64,000 bases of DNA from Microcebus murinus (Eukaryota > Chordata > Mammalia > Primates > Cheirogaleidae), in assembly GCF_040939455.1 (NCBI RefSeq), contig NC_134115.1, positions 27,864,727 to 27,928,726 on the forward strand, given 5' to 3'. The notes below the pieces were generated by a model. It was given only the letters and a program-made list of their open reading frames with translations, was not told where the DNA came from and did not search any database. A program made the translations under genes and the position numbers. Shown here in pieces: positions 1-13,439 of the stretch. Position 1 is the stretch's first letter. Each line of letters starts with the position of its first letter.

Positions 1-760
1 ACCCTGCCACCCTCCACTCTCCTGAGCGCACCCGTCACCCTCACATCTCCAACCTGCCTTCTTGTTCCTGAACACACCATGCTTTTCTGCACCTTCTTGC
101 CTTTGCTAATTTTGTCTTCTCTGCCTAGAAGGCCCATCCACTCCCTTCTCTGTGGCCAAGCCCACATCAAACATCACTTCATCTGCTTTACCTGCAGGAA
201 GCTCCTTTCCTTGCTATCTGTCACCACCAATATAGAATGGATATGTTTTGTCTGTTTTAATGGAGAACTTCCCTGCTAGGTGATCAACTTGTAAAGAAAG
301 GGACTATGCCTTTTTCTCTATGAATTCATAAAGACATACATATTTTATTTTATTTTATTTTATTTTATTTTATTTTATTTTATTTTTGAGACAAAGTCTC
401 ACTCTGTTGCCTGAGCTAGAGTGCCGTGGCATCAGCCTAGCTCACAGCAACTTCAAATTCCTGGGCTCAGGTGATCCTCCTGCCTCAACCTTCCAAGTAG
501 CTGGGACTACAGGCATGTGCCACCATGCCCGGCTAATTTTTTCTATATATTTTAAGTTGTCCAGATAATTTCTTTCTTTTTTTTAGTAGAGATGGGGTCT
601 CACTCTTGCTCAGGCTGGTCTCGAACTCCTGAGCTCAAACGATCTGCCCGCCTCAGCCTCCCAGAGTGCTAGGATTACAGGTGTGAGCCACGGCGCCGGG
701 CCAACCTTATATATTTCCTGATGCATATTGGGTGCTCAATAAATGTTTCCTCCGTTGAAT
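1..760 (+). mobile_element. L2 LINE 3' end fragment, split by an Alu
   Basis: The text before 340 resembles the 3' part of L2 in sense orientation (a 'CCTGAACACACCATGCTTTTC' type stretch near 66-86, then a 'TTTGCC...CTCTGCCTAGAA' block). The text after 702 reads 'GGTGCTCAATAAATGTTT', the usual L2 terminus. The Alu at 341-702 sits between the halves. Family assignment is by recalled consensus; the short open frame here is not a gene. Confidence 0.45.
341..702 (-). mobile_element. Alu SINE, strepsirrhine type
   Basis: Full-length dimeric Alu in antisense. The A-tail appears as a TTTTA repeat at its left end (341-386), the right-monomer start is GAGACAAAGTCTCACTC, and it ends in GGCGCCGGGCC. 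It carries the AGCTCACAGCAACTTCAAA and GCTAGGATTACAGG signatures of lemur/galago Alus. Confidence 0.9.
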
Positions 761-1439
761 TTAATCAACTCCAACAACAACAACAACAACAAAACCAATA
801 AAATCTATTATTACTTGGCTCCTTGGCCTTGGGCTCTCTTACCTAAACTGTTCCCTTTTGGTTCCCGTCCAGTCATGGTGCACACTTGGTCATTTCTGGC
901 CTACAGAAGTGAGGCTGCAGATGCAGCCTTTCTTTGCTTAGTCTCCTCTCTTGGCTTGGACCTGAGCAACCAACACAGGTGCCAGGAACTATAAGATTAC
1001 ATGCTTCTGCCAGCAGTGGCCATGACTCAGGAGCAAGGTGAGCATGGTAACTGGAAAATGTTTTCTCTTTGCCAGTTGCTGGAGCCATCTTTTGCCACTT
1101 TCTGAAGCCGCAGACAGCAGATAGAATTACCCTCACCCACAGCAGAGATGTCTTATAGGATACTTAACTCCCTCCAAACCAAACCACTTTTTCTTCCAAA
1201 CCTCACCTTGTTGGAGGTTGCTTTTCCAGCCTGAAATGCAGAGGATCATCTTGGAATGGTTTGAGTTCTATGGGCCATCGCACATAGAGCTGGGCACGGT
1301 ATTTATGATGGGCCCAGCATTTATGATGCTCGAGGTGGCCTGGGACTGAAGGTCCAGTGGGACAAGCACTGAGTCATAGAAAGCACTGTAGAAAATTAAG
1401 ATAATGAGCAGCCTTTTGACTTATGGTATGCTCACATAG
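761..1439. other. Intergenic, no gene seen
   Basis: There is a short CAA microsatellite at about 771-792. The rest is unique-looking sequence with only short chance open frames on both strands. No exon-like or RNA gene signature was recognised. Confidence 0.5.
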
Positions 1440-1600
1440 AAAAGGATGTTTGGTACATGTCAAGTGTCACAGAACAACTTAGAGATCAACAAGTCTGCAC
1501 CTTCATTTAATATATGAGGAAACTGAGGCCCAGACAGGGAGGGTGGTTTGCCCAAGATCACAAGCTGGTTGACATTGAGCACTTGCTCCATGCAAGACTC
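1440..1600 (-). mobile_element. MIR-like fragment
   Basis: Contains TGAGGAAACTGAGGCCCAGA followed by TTTGCCCAAGATCACAAGCTGG, the usual core of MIR in antisense. Boundaries are approximate. Confidence 0.4.
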
Positions 1601-1814
1601 TTTCCAGCTTCCAGACTTAAACTCAAGGACCTACTGGCAAAAACAAGTCCAGGGTTTCCCAACACTCCTGCCCAGTCCATTGTCTTTAAGGGGGTTGTAT
1701 TTCTGGCCCTGTGGCCTATTTATTTAAACTGCACATCCAGATGTCCCCTCTCCCACTTGGAGTCATTCCACTGAAGCCATGGCTTCTAAACCTGCACTAC
1801 ACCAGCTGGAATGA

Positions 1815-2504
<690 letters not shown>

Positions 2505-2655
2505 TGGAATGATTTTTAAAAATACAGAATCCTGGTCCTCAGATTGGTATTTTCCATTTCAGTAGATCCAGGATGGGCTCAAGAATCTGTAATTTTTTTT
2601 TAAATTCCTTCACTAATTCCCCTGTAAGGCAAAATTTCAGGATCACTAGGCCAGC

Positions 2656-3977
2656 TGCCTTCTTTCTGCCCTACAGATTCTGTGCTCCGATATAACATGG
2701 AATCCCTCATCTCTGATTCACTGGCATTCCATCATTCCTGATTTAAAAAAAAATAAAAAGGATAAGTTTTGCTATCCAAACCTAAGGAAACAGGCATTCA
2801 GAGAGAATGTGAAAGTTGCTCAAGGTCACCAGGACTGCCTCCATCAGCAATAGAGCCCAGGAGTTTTAACTCAAATACCACGAGCTGATGCTGTCCTGTG
2901 GAATAAGCTGCAAAAGGAGAACTGTGACCCTGAATGACTCAGCCATTGCCCTGCAAGGTGAAAGTCGATTAATGTCTGTGCACCATCTCTCCATCCATGA
3001 CATGACAGTGATAATGCCTGCCTCCATTTCAGGCGACAGGGATGCTTATAAAACCCCGAAAGGATAAAAGTTTTATGGGAAGACAGAACTGCCTTTTTAA
3101 AATAACTCAGACATGATATTCCCTCTTAAGTGGCCACATTGAATAAAATTTCCATTTAGATCCAGCATGGTCATATGAAATATGAGAGCACTGATATCTT
3201 AAACCCCTGTTCATATAACTTGGGCTGGGTGGGTAACTTCACTCAGTGTGGCTACTTTAATTTATAATTTATTAGAATCAGCCTAACACCAAGATACAAC
3301 TTTGTCAGGTCACTAGATTCTCTTAGTCTCCAGCAAACCCGAAACCCAATTTATAGACTTTGGAATAAGGAGGGTGCCTCCATGGGAAAAGTCATAAACT
3401 TTTTTAGCTGCAAACATTGGACTCTAGGGCCTGGAAGCTGAAGATCTGGCTGAAGAACCTTGCTTAGTGACCCAAAGAATGTTCCTGGAATCATCACAGA
3501 CCCCTGAGAAAACCTCTATGTCAACTAACTCTTACACCATCTTGTCCCAACTCCCACTAATCTATGAGCTAGTGGGAAACAGTTCTGTTCAGTGGAATGC
3601 CTTAGATAACACTGAGAGCTCAAGAAAGCCTTGAATAAAATTCCACTGAGATGTGTGGGATTTCAATGGCTACCATCTCCTGGGATTGCAGATCCTGTAC
3701 TGCTAAGATTGTTTTGCAATGGATTATGTTCTTCCACCTCCACCCATGTTATGCTCATACTCAGAGTTCCCTATGGTTTCCCCATAAGTCTTCAGGATGG
3801 GAAGCTCTCACCGATTTTTTCACACACATGCAGTGGGGGAGAGAGAGCAATATAAGGGGAAAAGAGAAACATCAGAAAAAATGGAACACTAGGACAGACC
3901 AGAGGAAGAAGTGGACACACAAGTTGAACAAACTCATGTGCAGAAACCAGAGAAGCAAATGCAAAAATAGAGAATGG
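2656..3977. other. Intergenic, mostly unique, one MIR-like patch
   Basis: A MIR-like antisense patch lies near 2770-2875 (GGAAACAGGCATTCAGAGAG...CAAGGTCACCAGG). The remainder has no recognised repeat or gene. Open frames of up to about 125 codons near 3650 run into the following Alu and are judged chance. Confidence 0.4.
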
Positions 3978-4322
3978 AGGTTGAGCACAGTGGCTCATGC
4001 TTGTAAACGCAACACATTGGGAGGCTGAGGCAGGAGGATCACTTGAGGCCAGGAGTTTGAGACCAGCCTGGGCAACATAGCAAGACCTTGTCTCTACAAA
4101 AAAAAAAAAAAATTAATAAAATTAGCCAGGTGTGCTATACCGCACCTATTGTCCCAGCTACTTGGGAGGCTCAGGCAGGAGGATCACTTGAGCCCAGGAG
4201 TTTGAGGTGGTAGTGAGCTATGATTGCACCACTGCACTCCAATCTGAGCAACAGAGTGAGACCCAGTCTCAAAAAGAAAAAGAAAAAGCAGAAAAGGGGA
4301 AAAGAGGAAAAGGGAAAAAGGA
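3978..4322 (+). mobile_element. Alu SINE, older AluJ-like
   Basis: Sense dimeric Alu (GAGGCTGAGGCAGGAGGATC, AGACCAGCCTGGGCAACATAG) without the strepsirrhine-specific linker. It has a purine-rich degenerated tail of AAAAAG/GGAAAAG units to about 4322. Confidence 0.9.
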
Positions 4323-4889
4323 ATAATGTACTGACTTTAAAGATAGATGGTAAATGAAAGAAAGAGTTCTCAGTTCCAGATTGTTCTGAGTTGAGGCAGC
4401 AAGAATAGTGCTAAGGGGTGATGGGTTTGTTGACTGCAAAAAAGAGGAAAGTCATGTTGTCCCATGTGCTGGCTGCACCAAGGCAGCACTGGGACAAGGA
4501 AGCTGCGGCAGCCCAGGCCCAAGTGAGGTCAGGCAAACCGGATAGACTGAAATCACATGGCAGTGTGGCTGTGCAGGAGGTACCTGACATTCCGGTTTCC
4601 AAGTCCACAGGGAGCGCGGGGCCAAAGCCTGTCCCACCTCAGTCTTGGGGGAGGACAGAGAATTCCCAGTGGGTCAAAGAAATGAGTTCCCTCCCACCGA
4701 GTGGACTGGAAACTTGAGGGGATCCCAATTCTGCCCAACCTACTGTATGCACCCCAAATGAAAGTCTTCTGGGACTGGCGTGCAGAGCAAGTTTCTCAGA
4801 GTGGTAAAACCAGCCCACGTGCCTGTGCTTCCTGGAGAGCCTCAGAGTCTCTGGGAGGAAGTTGAGGCTGGGGGAAGCCACAAGTTCCC
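4323..4889. other. Intergenic, no gene seen
   Basis: Unique-looking sequence of moderate GC. Overlapping frames of 60-99 codons exist on both strands but share no recognisable motif. Confidence 0.4.
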
Positions 4890-5492
4890 GCTTAGCTTCG
4901 GCTGCTATAACCAATGACATAGACTGTGTAGTTAACTCATTGCCACACTAGGAAAAAAATTTTGTTTCCTTGGGGCCATGGTGTTTTATTACGAAAATAG
5001 AATTAAAACTTCAAAAATGAAACCATTCCTTCTAATTTAATGAAAAATTTGTATTTTTCCTTATTTTCCATGAGTGAGTTATATGTAACTTGGACAATAA
5101 TTCACATGGCTCAAGGTAAAGAGACATGTGAGTTACATATGCTTCGTGAGGCCCCAGACTCAAAACTAGCATGAGTTAAATACAGCTCACATGGCAGTTA
5201 ATGTGTTAGGCAATCGAAGTTTATTGCTCACCGTTCTGGAGTCTGGAGGTTCAAGATCAAGGCACTGGCTGATTCTGTTCCTGGTGTGCAGATAGCCATA
5301 TCTTCCCATAGCTGAGAGAGATAGCTGTCTCTTGTCTCTTCTTATAAGGGCACTAATCCCATTTGTGAGGCCTCCACCGTCATGACCAAATCACCTCCCA
5401 GAGGCCTTACCTCCAAATATCATCACATTGGGGATTAGGGTTTTAATATGTGGACAGTGGAGGGGGTAGACACAAACATTCTGTTCATAGCA
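4890..5492 (-). mobile_element. MLT1/MaLR-like LTR, split by a DNA transposon
   Basis: The flanks (4890-4935 and 5206-5492) read as an antisense MLT1-class LTR: GCTGCTATAACC, then TTTATTGCTCACCGTTCTGGAGTCTGG, TCTTATAAGGGCAC, CCTCCAAATATCATCACATTGGGG. No internal retroviral genes are visible. Confidence 0.55.
4936..5205. mobile_element. piggyBac-like MITE (non-autonomous)
   Basis: A 270-bp insert bounded by TTAA (4932-4935) on the left and TTAG (5206-5209) on the right, at the position where related MLT1 LTRs have TTAA. The ends are imperfect inverted repeats: left CTCATTGCCACACTAG, right read inward CACATTAACTGCCATGTGAG. It is AT-rich, with no transposase frame. The TTAA duplication is the hallmark of the piggyBac superfamily. 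The exact family is not identified. Confidence 0.55.
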
Positions 5493-6388
5493 CCACTAGT
5501 ATTTGTTTTTCTCTTACTTTTTTAATTGTGAAAAAATGTCAACCTACAGAAAAGTACAACATGAACCAGAGTTTCCACCTTGCAGATGTAATAAATGATA
5601 TGTTGCCAGATCAGCTTTGCATCTTTATTCTAAATGTTAACGCTACATTTGAACCTTATCTGGCCCTTCCCTGATCCTGTTTCCTGAGAAGTAACTGCAA
5701 TCATGAAATTGGTGTTTATCCTTTAAAATCCATTTAAAATTTTTACTACCTATATGTATCCATGAACAATATTTGCCATTGTTTGGATTTTTTTTCTTTT
5801 TTTTTTTTAGTACTAGTCAAGTGCAGTAGTGAGAAGGGGGAAAGAGGAGAACAAGCAGTTCTATCTGTACCTGACAGGGAACAATCAATGGAGATAACTC
5901 AGTATCTCCAGACCAGCCTGTTTGGAGGTGTTTTTTTAAATTTGCATGAAAGGTAGTACATATGATCCTGAAACTTTCTTTTTTAAATTCAAACATTCTG
6001 TTTTTGAGATTCATCCATATTGCTACATGTAGATCTAACTCACTCATTTAATTGTTTTATGCTCTCCCTTTATCTGACTAGCCCACGAGTTATTTATTCA
6101 TTCTTCTTTTGACAGACTTTCGGTTTTCATTTTTTGCTGTTACAACACTGTAATGAAATCCTTGTGAGAGTCTCTCTAGGGTATATTCCTGGTGATAGGG
6201 TATATATATCTTCAACTTCCACGGATATTACCAAACTGTCCCCATAATGGCTCTCCCAATATCTGCTCCCCAGCAATGCGTGAAGTTTGCTTTTTTCCCA
6301 CATTCTCACTAACATTGTTGACTTTTAATTGTCATTAATCTGATGTGTGTAAGATAGCATCTCTTTCTCTTTTTCTGTGGTGGTGGGG

Positions 6389-6664
6389 GACAGAGTCTCA
6401 CTCTGTCACCCAGCTGGAATGCAGTGGCATAATCATAGCTCATTGTAACCTAAAAGTCCTGAGCTCCCACGATCCACCAGCCTCAGCCTCTTGAGTAGCT
6501 GGGACTACAGGCGAGCACTGCCATCCATCTAATTTTTTTTCATTTTTTTAGAGATGGAGTCTTGCTATGTTGCCCAACTGGTCTCAAATTCCTGGTCTGA
6601 AGCTGTCCTTCCACCTCAGCTTCCTGAACTGCTGTAATTATAGGCATGAGCCACAGCACATGGC
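6389..6664 (-). mobile_element. Alu SINE, AluJ-like
   Basis: Diverged antisense dimer: GACAGAGTCTCACTCTGTC, AGTAGCTGGGACTACAGGCG, TTATAGGCATGAGCCACAGC. It lacks a clean T-run and is inserted in the L1M. Confidence 0.8.
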
Positions 6665-7502
6665 TAACATTTTTATTTTAATTTGCATTTTCATGATTAC
6701 TGGTAAGACTGACCATCTTTGCACATTTTTTCCTCTTCAGATCAGGCTCTTCTGGGAATATCCTCTTTGTAATCTTTTCCTGTTTTTCCTTTTTTTGGTC
6801 AGTAGGTTGTTTCTCAATTATTTGTGGGAGTTCTTTGTGTTCTTTGTTGGTTGTGTATAAACGCACGGTATTCTCCCAAATGTAATTTGTATTTTAACTC
6901 TGTTTTGGGTGTCTTTTATCATGCAAAAATTTTGTTTTTGTTTTTGTTTTTTTTAATATAGTCAAATGTATCAACTTTTCCTTTATGGTTGTAGTTTTTG
7001 TGTTTTATATAGAAATTCTTCCCTACCCTGAATGATATTCTCCTATAATTCATTTTAGAGTTTTGCTTTTCATATTTAGAGCTTTAATTATTCTAGAATG
7101 TATTTTTAAATATGATAGACTATAGACATATAATTTAATTTTTATTCATATAGTAGATATCCTGTTGCCACAACCACATTTATTGAATAGCCCATCATTT
7201 TCCCTGCTGATTTGTAATGCCTCTTCTATTATATATCATGCTTTCATGTAAGTTTGGGTGTCTTTTTGGGTTCTCTATTGTTTTCTATAAGTCTTTTTGC
7301 TTTATCCCTTCTCAAGTGTCATACTGTTTTTGATTAAATAGCTGTATAATGAGTCTTGATATCTGCCAGGGCAAATCTCTTCCCGTCTCCTCCCCTTTTC
7401 TTCTATTTTTTTCAGAATTCTTTTGGTTTATTCTTGGCCTCTTCATATTCCACATTAATTTTTGGATTAGCTTGCAAATGTCTATGAAATGCCTGTTTGG
7501 GA

Positions 7503-8000
7503 TTGCATTAGTTAGGGGTTTATCAGAAGCACAGAGCCACTGTGAGCGACATAGAATAGAGGATTTATTATAGCGCTAGGACCTCATACAATTGTGGGAG
7601 GTAGTTAAGCATCTTATGCAAGGCTGTTGATTCTGAGTCTGGTGTCAGACCCGAAGTCAGCAGGGCCAGCAGTAGGGAAAGAAGGTGAATGGTAAACAGC
7701 AGGAATGATTAGGAACCCACAAGGGCAAGCCCATGTCTATCTCTCAGTTCCTCCAACCTCGGTGATACGGCTGACCGGCAGGACACACTGGCCCCCTTCA
7801 TCACAGAGCTGCTACACCGCTGGTCCAGCTGCTATTGCATGAGCTGCAACAGAGGCTGGCTGCAAGAGATTCCGACCTTCAGAGCATAAAAAAATGGCTA
7901 TTGTCTCACTTCCACCTTGTACTCCCTGCACAATTTTTTCTTATGGCTCACCCTAACCATGACCATTCAATAAAGGGACATCTGGGTAACAAAGTTCCTG
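7503..8000. mobile_element. LTR-like old repeat, family not identified
   Basis: Begins GCATTAGTTAGGGGTTTATCAGAAGCACAGAGCC and ends near GCTAAGTTGACACTGTCCAAAGC, both common boundaries of old mammalian interspersed repeats. It interrupts the antisense L1M text. I cannot name the family with confidence. Confidence 0.35.
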
Positions 8001-8250
8001 CATAGCTAAGTTGACACTGTCCAAAGCTATCTCAGGGATTTTATTTAGAATGGATTAATTTAGACTAATTTGCATCTTTAAAATAGTGAATCATTCTGTC
8101 TACAAAACCAGTTTATCTCTTCTTTTATTCAGCTCTTTCTTTAGGATACTTGAAATGTTTTATACATTTTTCCAAAACAGTCTTGCACATATTTTAATAA
8201 TTAGGTACCCAACAATATTTGCTTGATATTTTGAATGGGATCTTTTCAAA

Positions 8251-8645
8251 TTGCTGTCTTAGTCTATTTTGTGTTGCTATAACAAAAAACATGCAGGTGG
8301 GCAATATATAAAGAACAATTATTTATTTGGCTAATGATTCTGGAGGCTGGGAAGTCTAGGATTGGGTAGCCCACCTGGTGAGGGTCTCATGCTGCTTTGA
8401 CTCATGGTGGAGACTGGGAGAAGAAATGGGCATGTGCAAAGACCAAAATGAAAGGAAACCACCTGCTCTTGCTCTGGCTCTCTGGTAACTAATCCAGTCC
8501 AGAAAGATGGCTTTAATCTATCTATGAGGTATCCACATCCATGACCCAAACACCTCCCACTAGGCCCCATCTCCCAATACTGGCACACTGGGAATCAAAT
8601 TCCAACCTGAGTTTTGGCAGGGAGAAACCACATCAAAACCATAGC
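8251..8645 (-). mobile_element. MaLR-class LTR (MST/MLT-like)
   Basis: Antisense order CTTAGTCTATTTTGTGTTGC, TAAAGAACAATTATTTATTTGGC, CCTCCCACTAGGCCCCATCTCCC, and terminus AAACCACATCAAAACCATAGCA. This matches MaLR solo LTRs read backwards. It is inserted in the L1M. Confidence 0.55.
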
Positions 8646-9124
8646 AATTACATATTCTAATGAATTGTTAATCATTTATAGCAAAAGTTTTGATTTTGGT
8701 AAGTCTGTTGAAAGTGTACCTTCTACTATTCTGAACTATTACTAGTCCTTAATTGTTTGTGTGCTTGGATTTTTCCATTTAGAAAATTCTATCATTTGCA
8801 ATGTTGAAGATTTTACCTCTTTCCTCCCAATCCTATACATTTTGTTTGTTTTCCTTGTCTTACTGCATTAGGTAGAATTTCTTCTACAATCTTGATTAGT
8901 AGTGGTAAAAGGGCCATTTTTGTCTTGTTTCTGACTTAATGAAAAAGCTTCTAGAATTTCACCATTAAGTGTCATGTTTTTTATAGGTTTTTGGAAACTA
9001 TGTATTAGTGTAAAACTTTTTTACTTCTATTCCTAATTTAAGTCTTTTCTTATGAATAAATTTTAAATTCTACCTAATGTTTTCTCTTCCTCTATTAGAA
9101 TAATTATGTACTTTTTCTCCTCTA

Positions 9125-9290
9125 TGTGGATTGTTGGTAGCTAGCCTCTGATACACCCCCAATAATCCCTGCCTCCTGATCTCCACACCTTTCTGTAATC
9201 CCTCCAACCCACTAGTGTGGGGTGGACCCCGTGACTCACTTCTATTGATAATGTGGCAGAAGTCGTAGTATGTCATTTCTGAGATTAGGT
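9125..9290. mobile_element. Old LTR-like fragment
   Basis: The stretch with 'GTAGCTAGCCTCTGATACACC', 'AATCCCTGCCTCCTGATCTCC' and 'GTGACTCACTTCTATTGAT' resembles an old LTR repeat recurrent in mammals. The family is uncertain. Confidence 0.3.
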
Positions 9291-10767
9291 TTAAAAAGAC
9301 TTTTCTTGGCTTATGAAGTGAATTAGTTTTCTGTATTTTGTGGTTCTGTGAACAGTTTGTACAAAATAAATTATCTATTTCTTAAGATTTAGCAAAACTG
9401 GCCTATAAAATTATCCAGGTCAAGTGTCAATAAAGTGATGATTTTTTTTTTAATTACCAAGGCACTGTCTTAAATAGTTACTGATAATTATTCTTAATTG
9501 ACTTTTGGTGTGTTTTATTTTTCTAGACTATTGCCCATTCTGTCAAAGTTTTTAATTTTAGCATCATAAACTGGTTCACATTCATCACTTGTGCATTTTT
9601 TACATCTGTAACTATCTGTAGTAATGATCTTAATATTATTTATTTATGCTTTTCTCTTTGATCTCTGGGTTAATGTTGCCAGAAATTTGATAGTTTTATT
9701 AAACTTTTCAAAAAAATCAGCTTTTGCTTTGCTGGGACTCTCTATTATTTCTTAGTTTTCTATTTTATTTCATTTTAATTTTATCATTACTATTTTCTTC
9801 TACGTCTTTTAGATTTACCCTTTTATTCTCCTTTTACCTTCTCAAGTACAGTACTTAACTATTTTGTTTTCACTTTCTTGATATCTAATAAATGCATCGA
9901 GTGCTATAAATTTCATCTTAAGTTTTATATTAGCTGTATTCCACAAGTTTTGATGCTCCAGTGCTTTTATTGCTATTCAATTCTAAATAGTCTATAATTT
10001 CGATTGTGACATCCTCTTTAGCATAAGAATTATTGAAGTTAGGTTTTCTGTCTTTTTAGTTTCCAAACATTTGGAGTTTAAAATATTTTTCTTAATATTA
10101 CTAATGTCTGATATAAATGTATCACAATTAGAAAACATAGTCTATATGATTATTTAAAAGTTCAGAGTTCTTTTGTGATCTATAACAATCTTTTTTATTT
10201 AATTTCAATGTGTACCTGAAAAGAATATAGAATCTTATTTGTTCAGTGCAGAGTATACTTTTACTTTTATCTGCACAATCTATCTGATTCTAAGAGATAA
10301 CTGTTAAAATCTTCCACTATATTATGAATATGTTAGTGCTCAGTATTACTTATTACATGTTTCTCATTCCACTTTGCCTTAAACTTGCTTTTTCTGAAGG
10401 TCATCCTTCAACTAGGGTCTGTGGATGGTAAGCTTTCTTAATCTTTATATGTACGAATATATCCTATTTTATCCTTACTTCATTTTCACACTGTATATAT
10501 TTTCAACTAAAGATTCATATCTTTCTGCAAATCTGTAATATCAGTCATTATATTTTCAACTATTGCTTCTCTGGCTTTCCCACTATTAAATTCTAGAAAT
10601 CCTACTATATGTATGTTGGATCCTCTCAGTCTATTCTATGGCTCATAACTTTAATTTGGTATGTTTTACTTTTTTTTTTTAATCTCACTCTGCTGCATTC
10701 TGGAAGAATTACACAAAACTATCTTTTAGTCCACTGATTGTCTCTTCAATCATATCTGGTCAACCAG

Positions 10768-10905
10768 GGTGGGTGCAGTGTGGCTCTTGTCTGTAATCCC
10801 TGCACTTTAGGAGGCTGAGGTGGGAAGATCGTTTGAGGTCAGTTCAAGACCATTCTGGACAATATAGCAAGATCTTATCTCTATAAAAAATTTTTTTAAA
10901 AAACG
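10768..10905 (+). mobile_element. Alu left-monomer fragment
   Basis: GGGTGGGTGCAGTGTGGCTC, CTTTAGGAGGCTGAGGTGGG and an A-rich stretch after ATCTTATCTCTATAAAAAA mark a single diverged Alu left monomer (FLAM- or AluJ-like). Confidence 0.6.
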
Positions 10906-11250
10906 TTTATCAAACTATTGAGTTTTTTCCCCAAGAACTGTATTTGTTTTATTTCCAGGGTTTTAAACTGATTCTTTATCATAACCAGCTGTTCTAGTTT
11001 CTTATCTAATTTTTCTTGTTTCATACTTACTTCTGTTTCATACTTTTTAAAAAAGATTTAAGGCTTCCTTTATCCATTTAAGTATTTTAAACATACTTAT
11101 TTAAAGGTCATTTTCAGATTGCTTTACTATATTTATTTCATCTGGAATGAATTAATCTCCCCACTATTGATTGTGTTTACTCCTTTTTAGTTTTTGTTTT
11201 CCTCATATGTTCAAATTTTTGGTTTGCAAGCTCATCTTGCATGGGAGTTT

Positions 11251-13439
11251 TTGTTGCTCTCTGTCTCTCTCCTCAGCATTCTTGGTCTAACAATCTTGCA
11301 ATTACCTCAACCTAGACCTGCAGGATCACCAAATTACAACTGGATTTTATAACTGACAGCTCAGGACAGATGTCCTAGGATAATATCTGTGATATTACAC
11401 TAGGTGGCTTGGTTTAGATTCCGGCCAAGAGGGTCTGTCTGCCTTTTCCTTCTCCTCAACTATTCTGCTTTATGTAGCCTAGGAAGTGGTCAGTCTCATT
11501 TCTTTTTACACTCTCCCCTCAAAGATGTGGAGGAGCAAAGAGTGGCCCTCCCCAGAGCCTGGTTTTAAGCAATGAACCTGGTTTTGATCCTCTGCCTCAG
11601 TGGGCACTGAGGTCCCATTTCAAGCAAGAGTTGATTTCTTAGGTGCTTCTGCCTCATTTTGGACCCAAGGCCCGACAGACCTCCTGCTTCAGCCCTACTC
11701 ATGATTTATCTTTCTGCCCCATTTCTTATTGTGAAATTTTTATCTTATTTTTGAGTACAGCTATGTCGTTCTGTTTTCTCATTTTATATTTTGTTTATCA
11801 TTGGTATCATTGAAGCAAAGATAGTGATTGGAGCATAAACTTATAATGTGGCCTCGACAGAATTCTCCTGCTAATTACTAAGCCAGGCCTCAAGATGCAA
11901 AAGTCTTTGTCTACGTGGAAAAATTTAACATTCAAGGATGGGGCAGGGACATGCCAGATGTTGATTCAAAATCTGTGTTTTGTAGGGCTGCAATGTTCGA
12001 CGTTGGCCCACATGCCATCCCTAAGGACATTTTGTTCAATGTTGCCACTAATTATGTGCCTGGCCATTGGAAGTAGTAGTGGCCAGTGACCATCACAGAG
12101 CTGACCCCAGGTGACCCAATACTTAATGATCCCTTTGTCTGGTAGAATCACCCTTCCCTGAGGTTTCTGGTTAAAGAAAGTGGGAGAGAACTGTTGGGAA
12201 GTAAACACATGTTTAAAATGTTAAAGCAAAGCTTCAGAGATTGATTTACCTTTGAACTCATAAGGACGTGTAACCCAAACTAGGAGTTTGTTGTAACGTG
12301 GCAGTGATGGGGCATAGGGGAGCTACATGGAAAGCCAGCAAATAACTACCACACACCAAGTCTTCCTGGGGGGATGATTTTACCATTAAATTTGGGTGAA
12401 AAAAATTATTTTTACATTAAAACAAATGCAGATACAGAGCACTAATACTAAATTTATGTGAGCTTTTATAACAAAATACCAGTCTTCAAAGAAATGAGAA
12501 GAAATTGCTATCTTTGAGTCCTTCACTTAGAATCTCCAAAGTTCATTCTTCTGGACTATTAAGATATTTTGGTGGAAAAGTTAGAGAGGAATCATCACAA
12601 GTGAAGGAAAAGCACGACTAAAACGTGGAATGAAAATGTCCATTCCCTGCTCATTCACTGGGTTCAGTTTCTATTTCCCTACTTCATAACCAAGGGTGTC
12701 AGGTCCCAAGGTAGAAGTCAGTGGTTGTGATATTCTGTTTAAAGACTAGAGTTTAGTGGTCTTCACCCCAAACATTTTTACATTATCTGAAAAACTGAGC
12801 AAAGCAGGAAGTACACCCTCATAGTTTAATATTCTACCCAAAAGCATACCAACAGAAAATTGTTCCCTTCCTTTCCTTTCATTCACACTAAAAAAAAGTA
12901 TTTGCCCTGTCCCAAGTCTTTGTAGCCTTCCCGTGATCACCATACCTCCAAATGGAAAGCATGAAACCCATGATGGGAAAAGTGCAACAGTCTTTGACAT
13001 TAAGACTGTCCCAGAAAACACTTGATGTATGTGTATTGGAATCGTGCCACTGAAAAAGGTGGTTGAAGAGTAGAAACAGTATATAGCCTTCTGCAAAATG
13101 GCAAAGCAGGAGAAGGAAGTCTCAAATGAGCTAATCTTATCACAACACCTGGCATTACTGAATGATTAATAAAGGGTAGCTAGAATGCTCCCATACTCTG
13201 TTGTGTGCACCAGGCTTCTCTTTTGGTGTTCTACCATCTCTTCCACCATTGTATGTTTTCCAGAGCTCTCAGTCCTCTCTCATATAACAAGGGCTCCTAC
13301 TGACAGAGGGCCCTACTGATCATTCATTCCTTCACCTAGTCAGTCATTCATCTTTCCTTTATATTCTCTCTTCCATGTTAGCAACTTTCACCATAACAGC
13401 TCTAGAAAAGTGATGCCACTTTATTTGTGATCTTTTGTT
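11251..13439. other. Intergenic, no gene recognised
   Basis: The first 600 bp may still be decayed L1. From about 11900 to 13430 the sequence looks unique. A 116-codon minus-strand frame at 12746-13096 matches no family I know. No RNA gene was seen. Confidence 0.35.

Larger units (their letters stand above)
5493..11250 (-). mobile_element. L1M LINE remnants in antisense, with later insertions
   Basis: A long T-rich stretch matches antisense L1M. The 3'UTR-like part is at 5940-6375 (TTGCTGTTACAACACTGTAATG, GTATATTCCTGGTGATAGGGT). ORF2-like segments follow (for example near 7350-7500 and 9700-10080, TTTAGTTTCCAAACATTTGGAG). It is heavily decayed with no intact frame, and is broken by an Alu (6389), LTR-like blocks (7503, 8251, 9125) and an Alu monomer (10768). 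It may comprise more than one L1 insertion. Confidence 0.65.

Noticed and set aside
386..568. Frames within Alu elements (also at 1811, 15387, 37105, 45335 and 53349)
   Set aside because: These are the familiar antisense Alu peptides (LLPRLECSG-like). They are repeat-derived, not genes.
12746..13096. 116-codon minus-strand frame
   Set aside because: No recognisable family. A frame of this length is expected by chance in a 64-kb window.
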